A stretch of 53,019 nucleotides of DNA from an uncultured Oscillospiraceae bacterium (GCA_934574095.1 CAKTMW010000007.1:1-53019), one strand, 5' to 3'; shown: positions 1 through 8,163, counted from the first letter of the stretch. Numbers and translations: made by a program. Notes: a model not told the origin generated them from the sequence alone.

Positions 1-647
1 AAGGGGAGGATGATGGCGTTGCCGCCGGCAAACACCTTGCGGATATCCATATCCATGTTGCCCAGCACCATGCCCAGAATGAAGGGGATGATCAGGGAGA
101 TGATCTGCATGACCTGCGCCTCACCGAAACCAGCCTGGCCATAGAAGCCCAGGAACAGCAGCGGCAGCAGCGGCATGGAGCAGATCAGCATGATACCGAA
201 GCTGGCCTTATCGGCCTTATCGCCGAAGGGGGAGATGATGCCTATGTACAGCGCCGCGTTGGCGCTGGTGACGGCGCACACGAAGGCCAGGAAGGAGATG
301 CCCAGAAAGCCCTCATAGCCAAACAGGGCATAGAACAGGGCGCACAGCCCGTAGGCTACACCCAACCGCACCAGGATCAGCAGCACACCCCGGTGCAGGG
401 CGTCCGCCATATCCGACAGCTTCAACTGCGTGCCGGTGCAGAACAGCATCAGGCCGATGATCAGCATCTGTCCGGAGGAGGAGAACATATCCTTCATAGG
501 ATTGCCCAGCGTGCCCCACAGATCAAAATCAAAAATACCCTGACAAATCGTTGTGATGATCGCACCAATGATCAGCGGCACGAACATGGTGCCGGCAGGC
601 ACCTTCTGCAGCGATTTCCAGATATTGATGTTCTTCTTGGCTTCCAT
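1..647 (-). CDS. kdgT: 2-keto-3-deoxygluconate permease (KdgT family), partial
   Basis: The first 215 codons of a membrane carrier are visible; the C-terminus lies beyond the left edge. The protein starts MEAKKNINIWKSLQKVPAGT and continues with long hydrophobic segments. The early 'VPAGTMFVPLIIGA' block, followed by 'FCTGTQLKL' and 'SANAALYIG', matches the KdgT family, which imports 2-keto-3-deoxygluconate from pectin or uronate breakdown by proton symport in the cytoplasmic membrane. The ATG at 645-647 follows AAAGGAGCG at a good distance. A minus-strand promoter with TTGCAA and TAAAAT lies directly upstream and overlaps a repeated operator-like motif. The divergent neighbour is a broken PucR/CdaR-type regulator, a family often linked to sugar-acid genes, which fits the transport call. 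The family assignment comes from recalled motifs. Confidence 0.82.
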   Translation of the reverse strand, partial: MEAKKNINIWKSLQKVPAGTMFVPLIIGAIITTICQGIFDFDLWGTLGNPMKDMFSSSGQMLIIGLMLFCTGTQLKLSDMADALHRGVLLILVRLGVAYGLCALFYALFGYEGFLGISFLAFVCAVTSANAALYIGIISPFGDKADKASFGIMLICSMPLLPLLFLGFYGQAGFGEAQVMQIISLIIPFILGMVLGNMDMDIRKVFAGGNAIILP

Positions 648-683
648 ACTCTTACGCTCCTTTGCGTTTTTCTTTATGCTGCC

Positions 684-741
684 ATTTTACGCGTTTTTCT
701 TGCTTTTGCAAGAGAACGGAAGTATAATCTTTTGCAAGAGA
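684..741. promoter_or_regulatory. Divergent promoters with a twice-repeated operator-like motif
   Basis: The 13-base motif CTTTTGCAAGAGA occurs at 703-715 and again at 729-741, exactly 26 bases apart. A plus-strand promoter (TTGCTT 700-705, 17-base spacer, TATAAT 723-728) and a minus-strand promoter for the permease (TTGCAA 706-711, TAAAAT 684-689, 16-base spacer) are interleaved with it. The first copy covers both -35 boxes and the second copy sits just past the plus-strand -10 box. This geometry suits a regulator binding two direct repeats. That the PucR-like neighbour is the binder is inference. Confidence 0.6.
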
Positions 742-778
742 GTTGTGCGGAGAGCACAAACGGGAAAGGAGCGCTTTT

Positions 779-1992
779 ATAAAGGATGCAGCGTTATTGC
801 TGGCGGATTTCTTTGCCCAGGACGACCTTGCGCGGCTGACTGCCGATGCGGGAGAGCTGCTGGACTGTCCCCTGATGGTCATCGACGACGCGTTCCGCGT
901 GGCGGCCCATTACGCGCCGCCGGGCTTCACTGACCCCTTGTTTGACCGCGCCGTACAGCAGGGCGCCATCACCTATGAGGCGGGTGCCATCATCAGCAGA
1001 AGTCCGGCCCTGTCCGCCGGAGCGCCGGACTATGTGGAGGTGGCGGACAGCACCCGTCGCCGCCGCTTCGCGCCCCTGATCAGCGCCGGTGTGCGGCTGG
1101 GCTATCTGGTCTGCGTGGACCTCGGCGGCCATCTGGAGGACATTCCGGCGGAGACGTTCCGCACCGCGGAAACGGTGCTGGCCAAGCAGATGTTCGTGGA
1201 GGCCAGCCGTCAGGACAAGCCCTTCGGCACGGCGGAGGAGATATTGATGCACCTGTTGGACGGCGGCATTCCCTCGACGGCCTATTTCCGGCTCCAGCAC
1301 CTATCTGGCGGATTTCCACCCCACCGCCTTCGCCCTGATCGACCTGGCGGCATATCACGCCCTGTATCTGGGAAAGAGCCAACTGAAGGACGAGCTGACT
1401 TACCGGTTCTATGCCTCCCACCCGTTTCTCTATCAGGGTGATGTCATTCTTTTTCTACATGAGGGATATGATCCTGCCGGATTTGACGCGCTTGTGGAGG
1501 AGTTCCACCTGAAGGTGGTCATTTCTGAGCCGGTAACGGAGCTTTACGGCCTGCCTGCCCTGTACCGTACCGCCCGTGAGGCACTGGACTTGGTCGCGGA
1601 TGCCGATTTTCACGGTGGCAGCGTCTATCATGTGGAGCAGCTGCGCACATTGCTGATGCTGACTGCCGCCCAGCAGTACAAGAGTCTGATCCTGCCTCAG
1701 GTCAAGGCCCTTGCAGTCTGCGACAGGGAGTAGGGCAGCCAGTACTGCGAGACGCTCTATACCTATCTAACCTGCGGGCGATCCCTGAAGGACACCTGCG
1801 AAGCGCTGTTCACCCCACCGGAATACGGTGCTGTACCGCATCCACAAAATGCGGGAGGACTTCACCGTCCCGCTGGATGATCCGGCAGCTCACACGGCGC
1901 TTCTGCTGTCCACGGCACTGACCCTGCTGGACAGCAAGGGCGCGGAATTTTTCGTAGACGATCCGGAGCGGGCCGCTTACGAAATGGGCTGA
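779..1992 (+). pseudogene. PucR/CdaR-type transcriptional regulator, decayed
   Basis: Pieces in three reading frames join into one regulator. Frame one (from about 779) gives an N-terminal sensor-like region up to about 1280. Frame two (about 1290-1733) gives a middle region containing 'LYGLPALYRTAREALDL'. Frame three (about 1816-1992) gives the end of a PucR C-terminal helix-turn-helix, recognisable as 'LKDTCEALFTHRNTVLYRIHKM' once the shift is undone. The lesions are a +1 shift near 1280-1290, a TAG stop at 1731-1733, and one extra C in the run at 1813-1816. The codon at 779-781, ideally placed behind AAAGGAG, is ATA and probably was ATG. Four separate lesions make a sequencing error an unlikely full explanation. 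It would have been a DNA-binding regulator, plausibly of the divergent permease gene. Confidence 0.78.
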
Positions 1993-2007
1993 ATGGGTAA
2001 GAGATAC

Positions 2008-2042
2008 AAGAGGCTGACACACGTTTCATGTGTCAGCCTCTT
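2008..2042. terminator. Hairpin terminator after the regulator remnant
   Basis: A perfect 14-base-pair inverted repeat (2008-2021 with 2029-2042, 7-base loop) lies 16 bases after the remnant's stop codon. It is followed by TTGCATTTTG, so termination of plus-strand transcription is likely. Its right arm runs into the -35 box of the next promoter. Confidence 0.75.
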
Positions 2043-2069
2043 GCATTTTGTAAAGCATGGTGGTATACT
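2041..2069 (+). promoter_or_regulatory. Promoter of the B3/4 domain gene
   Basis: TTGCAT (2041-2046), 17-base spacer and TATACT (2064-2069). The transcript would have a leader of about 115 bases before the start at 2193. That leader contains a weak GGGATA/TATCCC pairing (2137-2142 with 2159-2164) followed by a T-rich stretch. I do not recognise it as a known riboswitch. Confidence 0.65.
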
Positions 2070-2192
2070 CGTGCAAAATAACGTGGAGATTTGTTTTATC
2101 AGAGGACTTATCGCGCCATACCGGCACGATTCAAGTGGGATAGAATTCGGGAGGATTTTATCCCGCTATTTTTATTACAGGAGGTCTGTACC

Positions 2193-2849
2193 ATGCTGCA
2201 ATTTCAAAAAGACGACGCGCTGAACGGCGTACCCTTCGGCGTACTGGAGGTCGCATATCCCGCAAAGACCCTGTGGCGGGAGGATGCTTTCCGCGCCATG
2301 ACGGAGGAGCACCTGCGAGCCCTGAAGGAGCGCTTTGCGGACTATGACCGCAAGGCGGTGTTTAGCGAGAATGTGTACTTCCGCTTCTTCAAGAAGTTCA
2401 AAAAGACCTATCCCGTTCTGATGCAGCTGGAGTCCATCCTGCTGAAGGGCCGCCCGTTCCCCCACGCGAACCCTATCACCGCCATCCCGTTTCTGGCGGA
2501 GCTGGAGACGCAGCACCTGCTGGGCACCCACGATGTGGAGCAGGTGCAGGGCAGTGTGCGGCTGTTTGCCGGAACGGAGAAAGCACCGTTTCCGGGAATG
2601 CGGGGCGAGGAGGTACACACCTACCCCGGCGATTTCTGCGGCAGGGACGACGGCGGGATCATTTTCAGCATGATCGCCGGAGCGGACGACCGTACCTGCG
2701 TCCGGGAGGGCAGCGCTCATGTGTTCTACCCCGCCTTCGGCGTGGCGGGACAGCCCACGGAGGCGCTGGCAGCGGTGCTGGACCGGCTGGAGGACTATGT
2801 AAAGACGCTGGCGCCGGATGCTGAGATGCACCGGCAGCTGATGGAATAG
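2193..2849 (+). CDS. Stand-alone B3/4 (PheT-type tRNA-binding) domain protein
   Basis: A 218-residue soluble protein with AGGAGGT seven bases before the ATG. Residues about 85-190 resemble the B3/4 module of the phenylalanyl-tRNA synthetase beta chain as found in free-standing proteins (COG3382-like). The visible pattern is 'NPITAIPFLAELETQHLLG', then 'VQGSVRLF', a 'GEEVHTYPGDF' block and the late 'GGIIFSMIAGADDRTCV' strand. In the synthetase this module carries the editing site. Free-standing copies are thought to act in tRNA or amino-acid quality control, but their substrate is generally not known. The gene stands alone between a promoter and a terminator. The domain call is moderately secure, and the biological role is inference. 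Confidence 0.68.
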   Translation: MLQFQKDDALNGVPFGVLEVAYPAKTLWREDAFRAMTEEHLRALKERFADYDRKAVFSENVYFRFFKKFKKTYPVLMQLESILLKGRPFPHANPITAIPFLAELETQHLLGTHDVEQVQGSVRLFAGTEKAPFPGMRGEEVHTYPGDFCGRDDGGIIFSMIAGADDRTCVREGSAHVFYPAFGVAGQPTEALAAVLDRLEDYVKTLAPDAEMHRQLME

Positions 2850-2858
2850 AAGAAACCT

Positions 2859-2886
2859 GAAAAGCCACCTGCAAGGGTGGCTTTTC
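2859..2886 (+). terminator. Terminator of the B3/4 gene
   Basis: GAAAAGCCACC (2859-2869) pairs with GGTGGCTTTTC (2876-2886) around a 6-base loop. The T-run forms part of the right arm. The element is symmetrical, so it may also stop minus-strand transcripts from the MATE gene. Confidence 0.85.
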
Positions 2887-2959
2887 TATGCCGGCAAGGC
2901 CAGAACGGCGAAAGATTTTCCGCTGCGTAAAGGTCATTGAGAGCGTATGACGCTGCTCT

Positions 2960-4366
2960 TCATGCCTTCCGCACTTCACCTGTGTGCAATTCCCGATAGG
3001 TTTTCACGATGATGACCGCCGAAATGATAAAGGTCAGAATATCCGACACCGGCATGGAATACAGCACACCGTCCAGACCGAAGAACACCGGCAGCAGCAG
3101 GGCAAAGCCCACACCGAATACCACCTCACGGAACATAGACAGCAGCGTTGAGGCCAGCGCCTTACCGACCGCTTGCAGGAAGATGAAGCACGCCTTGTTG
3201 ATGCAGGCGAGGATCATCATGCAGAGATACGTGCGGAAGGCTTTAATGGCGAAATCGGTGTAGTAGCTGCTCTCATTGGCTGCGCCGAAAATGGCGATCA
3301 GCTGACGGGGAAAGCCCTCTGCCAGCACAAGCGCCGCCGCGCCCACCAGTGCCTCGGCCATCAGCAGCCTGGTGAATAATTCCCGGACGCGCAGCTTCTT
3401 CTCCGCACCCATGTTATAGCCTACGATAGGGATGCAGCCTGCCGCCATGCCCACCACGATGGAGATGACGATCTGGAAGAACTTCATCACGATACCCACC
3501 ACAGCCATGGGAATTTGCGCGTACTGTTCCTGTCCGAACACAGCGTCCATCGCGCTATATTTGCGGAGCATATTGTTGATGGCCGCCATGGCTGCCACCA
3601 AACTGATCTGCGAAAGAAAGCTGGTGATACCCAGCGTCAGCATCCATCCGCAGATATTCCCCCGCAGGGCATAATCGCTGCCTGCGGGCTTGATGATCTT
3701 CATGTGCAGCAGATACCACACAGCAAGAAACGCCGTTGCCACCTGACCGATGACCGTGGCCACTGCCGCACCCATCATGCCCCATTTGAAGACGAAGATG
3801 AAAATCGGGTCGAGGATAATGTTAATGACGGCGCCGGAGAGTGTAGAGATCATGGCGAACTTGGGGTTGCCGTCGGCGCGGATGATGGGGTTCATGGCCT
3901 GCCCGAACATATAGAACGGGATGCCCAGCGTGATATAGAAGAAATACTCCTGCGAGTGATGGAAAGTTTCTTCGTTGACCGTGCCGCCGAACATAGCAAT
4001 AATGTTGTCCGCAAAAATGAGATAGACTGCCGTTAAAACAAGACTGCTGGCAACCGATAACACAACAGCGTTGCCAACGCTGCGCTTTGCTTTCTCCATC
4101 TCATTTCTACCCAGCGCCATACTGACAAAGGCACAGCAGCCGTCACCTACCATAACGGCGATGGCCAATGCTACGACGGTCAGCGGAAAAACAACGGTGT
4201 TGGCCGCGTTGCCGTAAGAGCCGAGATAGCTGGCGTTGGCAATGAAAATCTGGTCGACGATGTTATAGAGCGCCCCCACCAGCAGCGAGATAATGCAGGG
4301 GACGGCATACTGCCCCATGAGCTTTCCGATACGCTCCGTCCCCAAAAACCGATTTCCGTTGTCCAT
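2960..4366 (-). CDS. MATE family multidrug/sodium antiporter (MepA-like)
   Basis: A 468-residue protein with about twelve hydrophobic segments in the usual two-bundle MATE layout and the usual length of the family. Near the N-terminus 'LMGQYAVPCIISLLVGALYNIVDQIFI' is the classic first-helix signature, and the internal 'MGMNPIIRADGNPK'-type loop appears here as 'QAMNPIIRADGNPKFAM'. MATE proteins export cationic drugs or metabolites in exchange for sodium or protons across the cytoplasmic membrane. I chose ATG 4364-4366 because it follows AAAGGTGAT and starts at the conserved N-terminus. The open frame extends much further upstream, but that part codes the leader hairpins, not protein. Two terminator-like hairpins and a 15-codon ORF lie between promoter and start, which suggests attenuation. 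Confidence 0.88.
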   Translation of the reverse strand: MDNGNRFLGTERIGKLMGQYAVPCIISLLVGALYNIVDQIFIANASYLGSYGNAANTVVFPLTVVALAIAVMVGDGCCAFVSMALGRNEMEKAKRSVGNAVVLSVASSLVLTAVYLIFADNIIAMFGGTVNEETFHHSQEYFFYITLGIPFYMFGQAMNPIIRADGNPKFAMISTLSGAVINIILDPIFIFVFKWGMMGAAVATVIGQVATAFLAVWYLLHMKIIKPAGSDYALRGNICGWMLTLGITSFLSQISLVAAMAAINNMLRKYSAMDAVFGQEQYAQIPMAVVGIVMKFFQIVISIVVGMAAGCIPIVGYNMGAEKKLRVRELFTRLLMAEALVGAAALVLAEGFPRQLIAIFGAANESSYYTDFAIKAFRTYLCMMILACINKACFIFLQAVGKALASTLLSMFREVVFGVGFALLLPVFFGLDGVLYSMPVSDILTFIISAVIIVKTYRELHTGEVRKA

Positions 4367-4382
4367 AAATATCACCTTTCTT

Positions 4383-4430
4383 TCAGAAAATAAGAAATGC
4401 GTAAGTCCAGCATGATCCGGACTTACGCAT
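4383..4430 (-). CDS. Putative 15-residue leader peptide of the MATE gene
   Basis: A short ORF, MRKSGSCWTYAFLIF, begins inside the left arm (transcript sense) of the hairpin at 4393-4434 and ends 16 bases before the MATE start. A ribosome translating it would melt the hairpin. This arrangement resembles leader peptides that control resistance genes. There is no good Shine-Dalgarno sequence before it, so translation is uncertain. Confidence 0.35.
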   Translation of the reverse strand: MRKSGSCWTYAFLIF

Positions 4431-4434
4431 TTCT
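4393..4434 (-). promoter_or_regulatory. Second leader hairpin of the MATE transcript
   Basis: A perfect 16-base-pair stem (4393-4408 with 4419-4434) with a 10-base loop. In the minus-strand transcript it is followed by a T-rich stretch (TTATTTTC), so it may act as a terminator or as a translation-blocking stem just before the ribosome binding site. Confidence 0.6.
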
Positions 4435-4465
4435 GCCACACGATCTGATTATGGACTTTTGCAAA

Positions 4466-4508
4466 AAAACGCGCGGCGTTTCTGCAACCGGATTTACACA
4501 GAAACGCC
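4466..4508 (-). terminator. First leader terminator (attenuator) of the MATE transcript
   Basis: In minus-strand sense the arms at 4508-4499 and 4484-4475 form a perfect 10-base-pair stem, followed closely by a run of seven T. It starts only about 10 bases after the predicted transcription start, so most transcripts should stop here unless something interferes. Confidence 0.65.
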
Positions 4509-4523
4509 ACACGTTGTAGCTGT

Positions 4524-4552
4524 ATTATAACAGACGCAAAGAAAAATTTCAA
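4524..4552 (-). promoter_or_regulatory. Promoter of the MATE gene
   Basis: On the minus strand, TTGAAA (4552-4547), a 17-base spacer and a perfect TATAAT (4529-4524). The resulting leader is about 150 bases long and contains both hairpins described separately. Confidence 0.75.
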
Positions 4553-4604
4553 ATGCTTTTCTGCAAAAAGCTCCTTGCGCTGTTTTTGCCAGAGGGAAAC
4601 AGAA

Positions 4605-7271
4605 TTATCTGCCGCTTCCCAAATCCAGCTCATAGGTGCACAGATAGAACAGGAACGAAGTCATCTGATAACGGCTGATATGGGTGTCGCAGGCCGCCAG
4701 CAGCTCGCCCAGCTCACTGTCCCGTGTGGTGATGTCCGTTTGGTCGCACCAGAGCATGGCCTTGATGACCTCGCCGCTGAGCCGGGGATTTTCCCGCATG
4801 GTCTGCCGCAGCATCTCCTGATCTACGCGGATGTCAATGCCGGACATGGCGGCGTAGCGGTAGATCAGCAGGCAGGCCGTCTGATAGTCCATGTCGTCGT
4901 CATAGGCCGTGTGCAGATCGCCCTGACGAAGCAGCCCCGTTTGATACGCCCAGCACACTGCGTCGTAGTAGGGACAGGCGGAGCCGTTGAATTTCTCACT
5001 TTCATAGTCGGGCGGCAGGGCGGTGTTGTCCGTCTCCGGCCGTTGGGCGATGCGGTACAGCACGTCCACAAATTCGCCCACCTTTGCCGTGGCCTTTCCG
5101 CCGAAGGTGTCCGGCGTCTCCGGGTCGATATACCCGTTGCGGTACATATAGAGGACGCTGGCCTGGTTGAAAATGCCCGTGATGTCCGTAAACACCACCG
5201 TATCCTCCAGCGTGCCGCCGCTGGACGCCTTGCCGAAAACATGGGCGTAGTAGTCACTGTTGACGATGTTGCTGGACATCTGGAACTTATTGTCCACATA
5301 CAGCCGGTAGGCCTCCAGCTGCTCGTCAGAAATAACGATGCTCTCGTCGGCGGGGATCACCGTCTCCGTACCGGCATCATACCGGAAAGTCTTTGTCAGG
5401 AAGGACTTGTCCGACAGCACCGCCATATGTATGCCGTTGGACAGCACGTCGGTGCCCGCCAACAGACGGGAATCGTAATCCACGCCGAACAGGTTCAGCA
5501 ACGTGGGCAGGATGTCCGCCGTGGAGCAGTATTCATCCACCACGATATTTTCCGAAAGGCCGGGCACATAGCAGATAAAGCTGTTGCGGTACTTCTCGAA
5601 GGTGGTGTCCAGCGTCTGGCCCGCCAGCTCGTTGTACTCCTCCTCCGTCAGGCCGTAGGGGTAGTGGTCGTTGGTCAGCACGATGCAGGTTTTGTCGGCC
5701 ACGCCTGCCTTTTCCAAGCGCTCCATCAGATAGGTCAGCGCGTTCTCCAGCTCCAGATTGCAGGCGATGTACGCCTTCACCGGCTCGGAGTAGGGCAGGT
5801 CTCTTACCGCGTCCCGGTTTTTGTCGCTCATAGCGTTGTCCCAGTTGTACTGGTAGTGGCCGCTGAAGGTCATGTAATAGGCGTGGAAGGGTTCCTTGCT
5901 GCTGAGATAGTCGTCCACCGAGGCCTCCATCATCTCCAGATCGGAGGAGGGCCAGTCGATCTTCATGTTCAGTCCGGAGTCCGCTGCCTTAAAGGTGTAG
6001 CCCATGTTGGCGTGGGTGATGTTCCGGTTGTAGAAGTCGCCGATGTAGTCGTGATAGCCCCAGGTCTGATAGCCCTTCTCCTTCAGGGCGTTGCCCAGGC
6101 AGAAGGGCAGGTAGTTGGTGCCCGCCACGTTGAAGCTGGAATCCGTCTTGGTGCGGGACATATCGGGATAGAGTCCCATACACATGGTGTATTCGCCGTT
6201 GGTGGTGACGGACTGGAACGTGCCGTAGTAATTATCGAAGAGAATGCCCGTGTGGGACAGCTTGTACAGTGTTGGCGTCAGTTCCTCGCTGATGAACCAG
6301 GGGCAGAAGCTCTCGGCGCAGATGGTGATCAGGTTATAGTCCTGCAGAAGCCCGGTGTAGCTGTTCTTCCGGGTGGGGACCACCTGCGCCAGATATTCGT
6401 CCGTGGTCTTGCATATGATGTTATCCGCAGACGCCGCCAGATCCGCAAAGTCGATGCTCTCGATCACGTTATAGGAATTGCTGCTGTAGAGCTGCCTGGT
6501 GGCCGTGCCCAGCGAGGACGGTGTGATGATGACGCTGCCACTGCTGCCGAAGGCCATATAGTGGAGCTCCTGCACGGTGGTGGCCAGCATGCCCACGTTT
6601 TTGAAGCTGCTGTCGGTGGAGGTGTTCACATTGGTGAAGATCTTGTACACGGAGAAGGGCTTGTTCCGTCCGGCGTACATGATCCCCGCCGTTACCAGCA
6701 GCAGCGTCAACAGTACGCCCAGAGTGGCCAGCGCCTGCTTCCAGCCAAGCCGCACCTTCAGCACCTGCGCCTTCCGCAGCGTCAGACACAGGACCATCAC
6801 GATCAGCGGTACCAGCAGCAGAAGAATGGGCGCCAGGTTCTTGCCGATACCGTAGAGAATTTGGGAGTTGAAGTTGACGATGACGTTCTCGCCCATGCTG
6901 ACCTGGCTGATGGGCATAAAGTTGCCGAAGATGGCCTGATAGACCAGCTGCACCTCGGCAAACAGCACCTGCGCGGTGATGAGGAGCGCGCCTACGATCT
7001 GCCGCAGGATTCTGGGCAGGTACGCGGTCAGCAGCGAGCAGACCACGCCGCCCAGCAGGCCGAACAGCAGCAGATAGACCGCCCGCCTGTCCAGCGAGCG
7101 ATAGACGCACAGGTGCAGACACAGCTCCACATAGACGCTGGTAAAGCAGAACAGCAGCAGACTGCGGCCCCACGTTTTCCAAAGGCTGCGGCGCAGACCC
7201 TGCGCCGTCTCAGGCGCCTGACCGGGCGCCTGAAGGGGATTCGATATCTCGTTGTTTTTTGTTTTCAGCAT
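4605..7271 (-). CDS. LTA-synthase-like sulfatase-fold enzyme with C-terminal SLH-like region
   Basis: An 888-residue membrane protein. Residues about 35-210 contain five hydrophobic helices, as in LtaS. The extracellular sulfatase-fold domain follows, with 'TICAESF' (metal-binding Glu), 'QSVTTNGEYTM' (a Thr in the place of the LtaS nucleophile), 'FSGHYQY' and 'TNDHYPYG' (metal-binding Asp/His). LtaS-type enzymes transfer glycerol phosphate from phosphatidylglycerol to build lipoteichoic acid. Staphylococcal LtaS is about 645 residues long. The extra 200 residues at the C-terminus contain 'FTDITG..', 'EFVDVLYRIAQ', 'YYDAVCWAYQTGLL' and 'CLLIYRYAAMSG', which resemble S-layer-homology repeats. 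The start follows GTAGGAGT. The fusion suggests anchoring to a secondary wall polymer. Polymer specificity cannot be read from the sequence. Confidence 0.85.
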   Translation of the reverse strand: MLKTKNNEISNPLQAPGQAPETAQGLRRSLWKTWGRSLLLFCFTSVYVELCLHLCVYRSLDRRAVYLLLFGLLGGVVCSLLTAYLPRILRQIVGALLITAQVLFAEVQLVYQAIFGNFMPISQVSMGENVIVNFNSQILYGIGKNLAPILLLLVPLIVMVLCLTLRKAQVLKVRLGWKQALATLGVLLTLLLVTAGIMYAGRNKPFSVYKIFTNVNTSTDSSFKNVGMLATTVQELHYMAFGSSGSVIITPSSLGTATRQLYSSNSYNVIESIDFADLAASADNIICKTTDEYLAQVVPTRKNSYTGLLQDYNLITICAESFCPWFISEELTPTLYKLSHTGILFDNYYGTFQSVTTNGEYTMCMGLYPDMSRTKTDSSFNVAGTNYLPFCLGNALKEKGYQTWGYHDYIGDFYNRNITHANMGYTFKAADSGLNMKIDWPSSDLEMMEASVDDYLSSKEPFHAYYMTFSGHYQYNWDNAMSDKNRDAVRDLPYSEPVKAYIACNLELENALTYLMERLEKAGVADKTCIVLTNDHYPYGLTEEEYNELAGQTLDTTFEKYRNSFICYVPGLSENIVVDEYCSTADILPTLLNLFGVDYDSRLLAGTDVLSNGIHMAVLSDKSFLTKTFRYDAGTETVIPADESIVISDEQLEAYRLYVDNKFQMSSNIVNSDYYAHVFGKASSGGTLEDTVVFTDITGIFNQASVLYMYRNGYIDPETPDTFGGKATAKVGEFVDVLYRIAQRPETDNTALPPDYESEKFNGSACPYYDAVCWAYQTGLLRQGDLHTAYDDDMDYQTACLLIYRYAAMSGIDIRVDQEMLRQTMRENPRLSGEVIKAMLWCDQTDITTRDSELGELLAACDTHISRYQMTSFLFYLCTYELDLGSGR

Positions 7272-7343
7272 ATATGACTCCTACCGGGGGTATCCCTCTG
7301 AGCGGAAGAGGGCGAAATTTGTCTCAATTTAAGCGCGAGGCAT

Positions 7344-7372
7344 ATCATACTGCATTTACAAGAAAAAAGCAA
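7344..7372 (-). promoter_or_regulatory. Promoter of the LTA-synthase-like gene
   Basis: On the minus strand, TTGCTT (7372-7367), a 17-base spacer and TATGAT (7349-7344). A small CCCTCT/AGAGGG hairpin (7294-7299 with 7307-7312) lies in the leader. The rest of the 7272-7588 gap holds a TACCAT/ATGGTA inverted repeat (7424-7438), a GGCC-rich palindrome near 7445-7470, and the promoter of the next gene. Confidence 0.6.
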
Positions 7373-7521
7373 TGATTCCCGCAAAGAATTTAAGAAAGAT
7401 TTACAGATTTTCCACCAAGATTTTACCATTTTATGGTAGACAGCCGCGGCCAAAAGGCCGTCGGGCCGTATTCTGCCTTATGTTTTGCATAGATGAAAAG
7501 AGGTAAAATGGGAAAGAGCTA

Positions 7522-7550
7522 TTGCAAAAGAGTAAAAAATTAGATATAGT
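7522..7550 (+). promoter_or_regulatory. Promoter of the cupin regulator gene
   Basis: TTGCAA (7522-7527), 17-base spacer, TATAGT (7545-7550). The transcript would start about 30 bases before the ATG at 7589. Confidence 0.6.
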
Positions 7551-7588
7551 ATATTTCGTTTAATGCTGAGACCTGTGGAGGGATAACC

Positions 7589-8146
7589 ATGATCGGTGAG
7601 AAGATAAAGGCCATCCGGATGGAGAAAAAGATCACAGCCAAGGAGCTGGCGGAACGGGTGGAGGTGACCCCCGGCTATATCTCCCAGATCGAGCGCGACC
7701 TGATCAGCCCGTCCCTGTCTGTTTTGATGCGCATCGCGGACGCCATAGAGACCCCGCTGGCCTCGCTGCTGTCGCAGGAGGCGCGGGAGCAGGTGACGGT
7801 GGTCAGAAAGGACAAGCGGACGAAGATACAGTTTGCCGACATCAATATCGAATACGAATTCGTAACGCCGTACAGCCGCAAGGGCGACGTCTGCTCCCAG
7901 ATGGAGATGATCCGCGCGAAGCTGGGCCCCAAAAGCTGGGGCAGCGCCACCGTCCAGCACCACGACGAAGCCGGGGAATGTACGCTGGTTCTCAAGGGTA
8001 CGCTGGAATATCACACAGGGGACACGGTGCATACTCTGACGGAGGGGGACAGCATCTATATTCCGCCCAAGACGTACCATCAGCTCTATAATCCCGGCGA
8101 GGAGGACGTGGAGCTGGTCTCCGTGATCTCTCCGGCCTGCTATTAA
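7589..8146 (+). CDS. XRE-family regulator with C-terminal cupin sensor domain
   Basis: A 185-residue protein with GGAGGG before the ATG. Residues about 5-62 form a helix-turn-helix with 'ITAKELAERVEVTPGYISQIERDLISPSLSVLMRIADA' characteristics of the XRE family. Residues about 105-180 form a small cupin barrel, with 'HHDEAGECTLVLKGTLEYH' and 'GDSIYIPPKTYHQLYN' as its two motifs. Proteins of this PuuR-like design bind a small amino-acid- or amine-like ligand in the cupin and control nearby catabolic genes. The next gene on the same strand is a PLP enzyme acting on amino compounds. A strong terminator and a separate promoter lie between them, so control would act in trans on that promoter. The target is inferred. 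Confidence 0.86.
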   Translation: MIGEKIKAIRMEKKITAKELAERVEVTPGYISQIERDLISPSLSVLMRIADAIETPLASLLSQEAREQVTVVRKDKRTKIQFADINIEYEFVTPYSRKGDVCSQMEMIRAKLGPKSWGSATVQHHDEAGECTLVLKGTLEYHTGDTVHTLTEGDSIYIPPKTYHQLYNPGEEDVELVSVISPACY

Positions 8147-8163
8147 GTGTATACAGGAAAAAC

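Noticed and set aside
743..1441. An intact 232-residue protein starting at ATG 743.
   Set aside because: No ribosome site precedes 743, and the last 50 residues are out-of-frame sequence after a shift. The conserved regulator continues in the next frame.
4367..4633. N-terminal extension of the MATE protein by about 89 residues.
   Set aside because: The family start and a ribosome site are at 4366, and the upstream part lies over the promoter and leader hairpins.
4575..7277. A 900-codon open frame on the plus strand, antisense to the LTA-synthase-like gene.
   Set aside because: Its translation is low-complexity, rich in Val, Gly, His and Gln, has no ribosome site and mirrors codon use of the real gene on the minus strand. 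The same holds for other long antisense frames over glnN, the BlaR1-like gene, the PLP enzyme and the permease genes.
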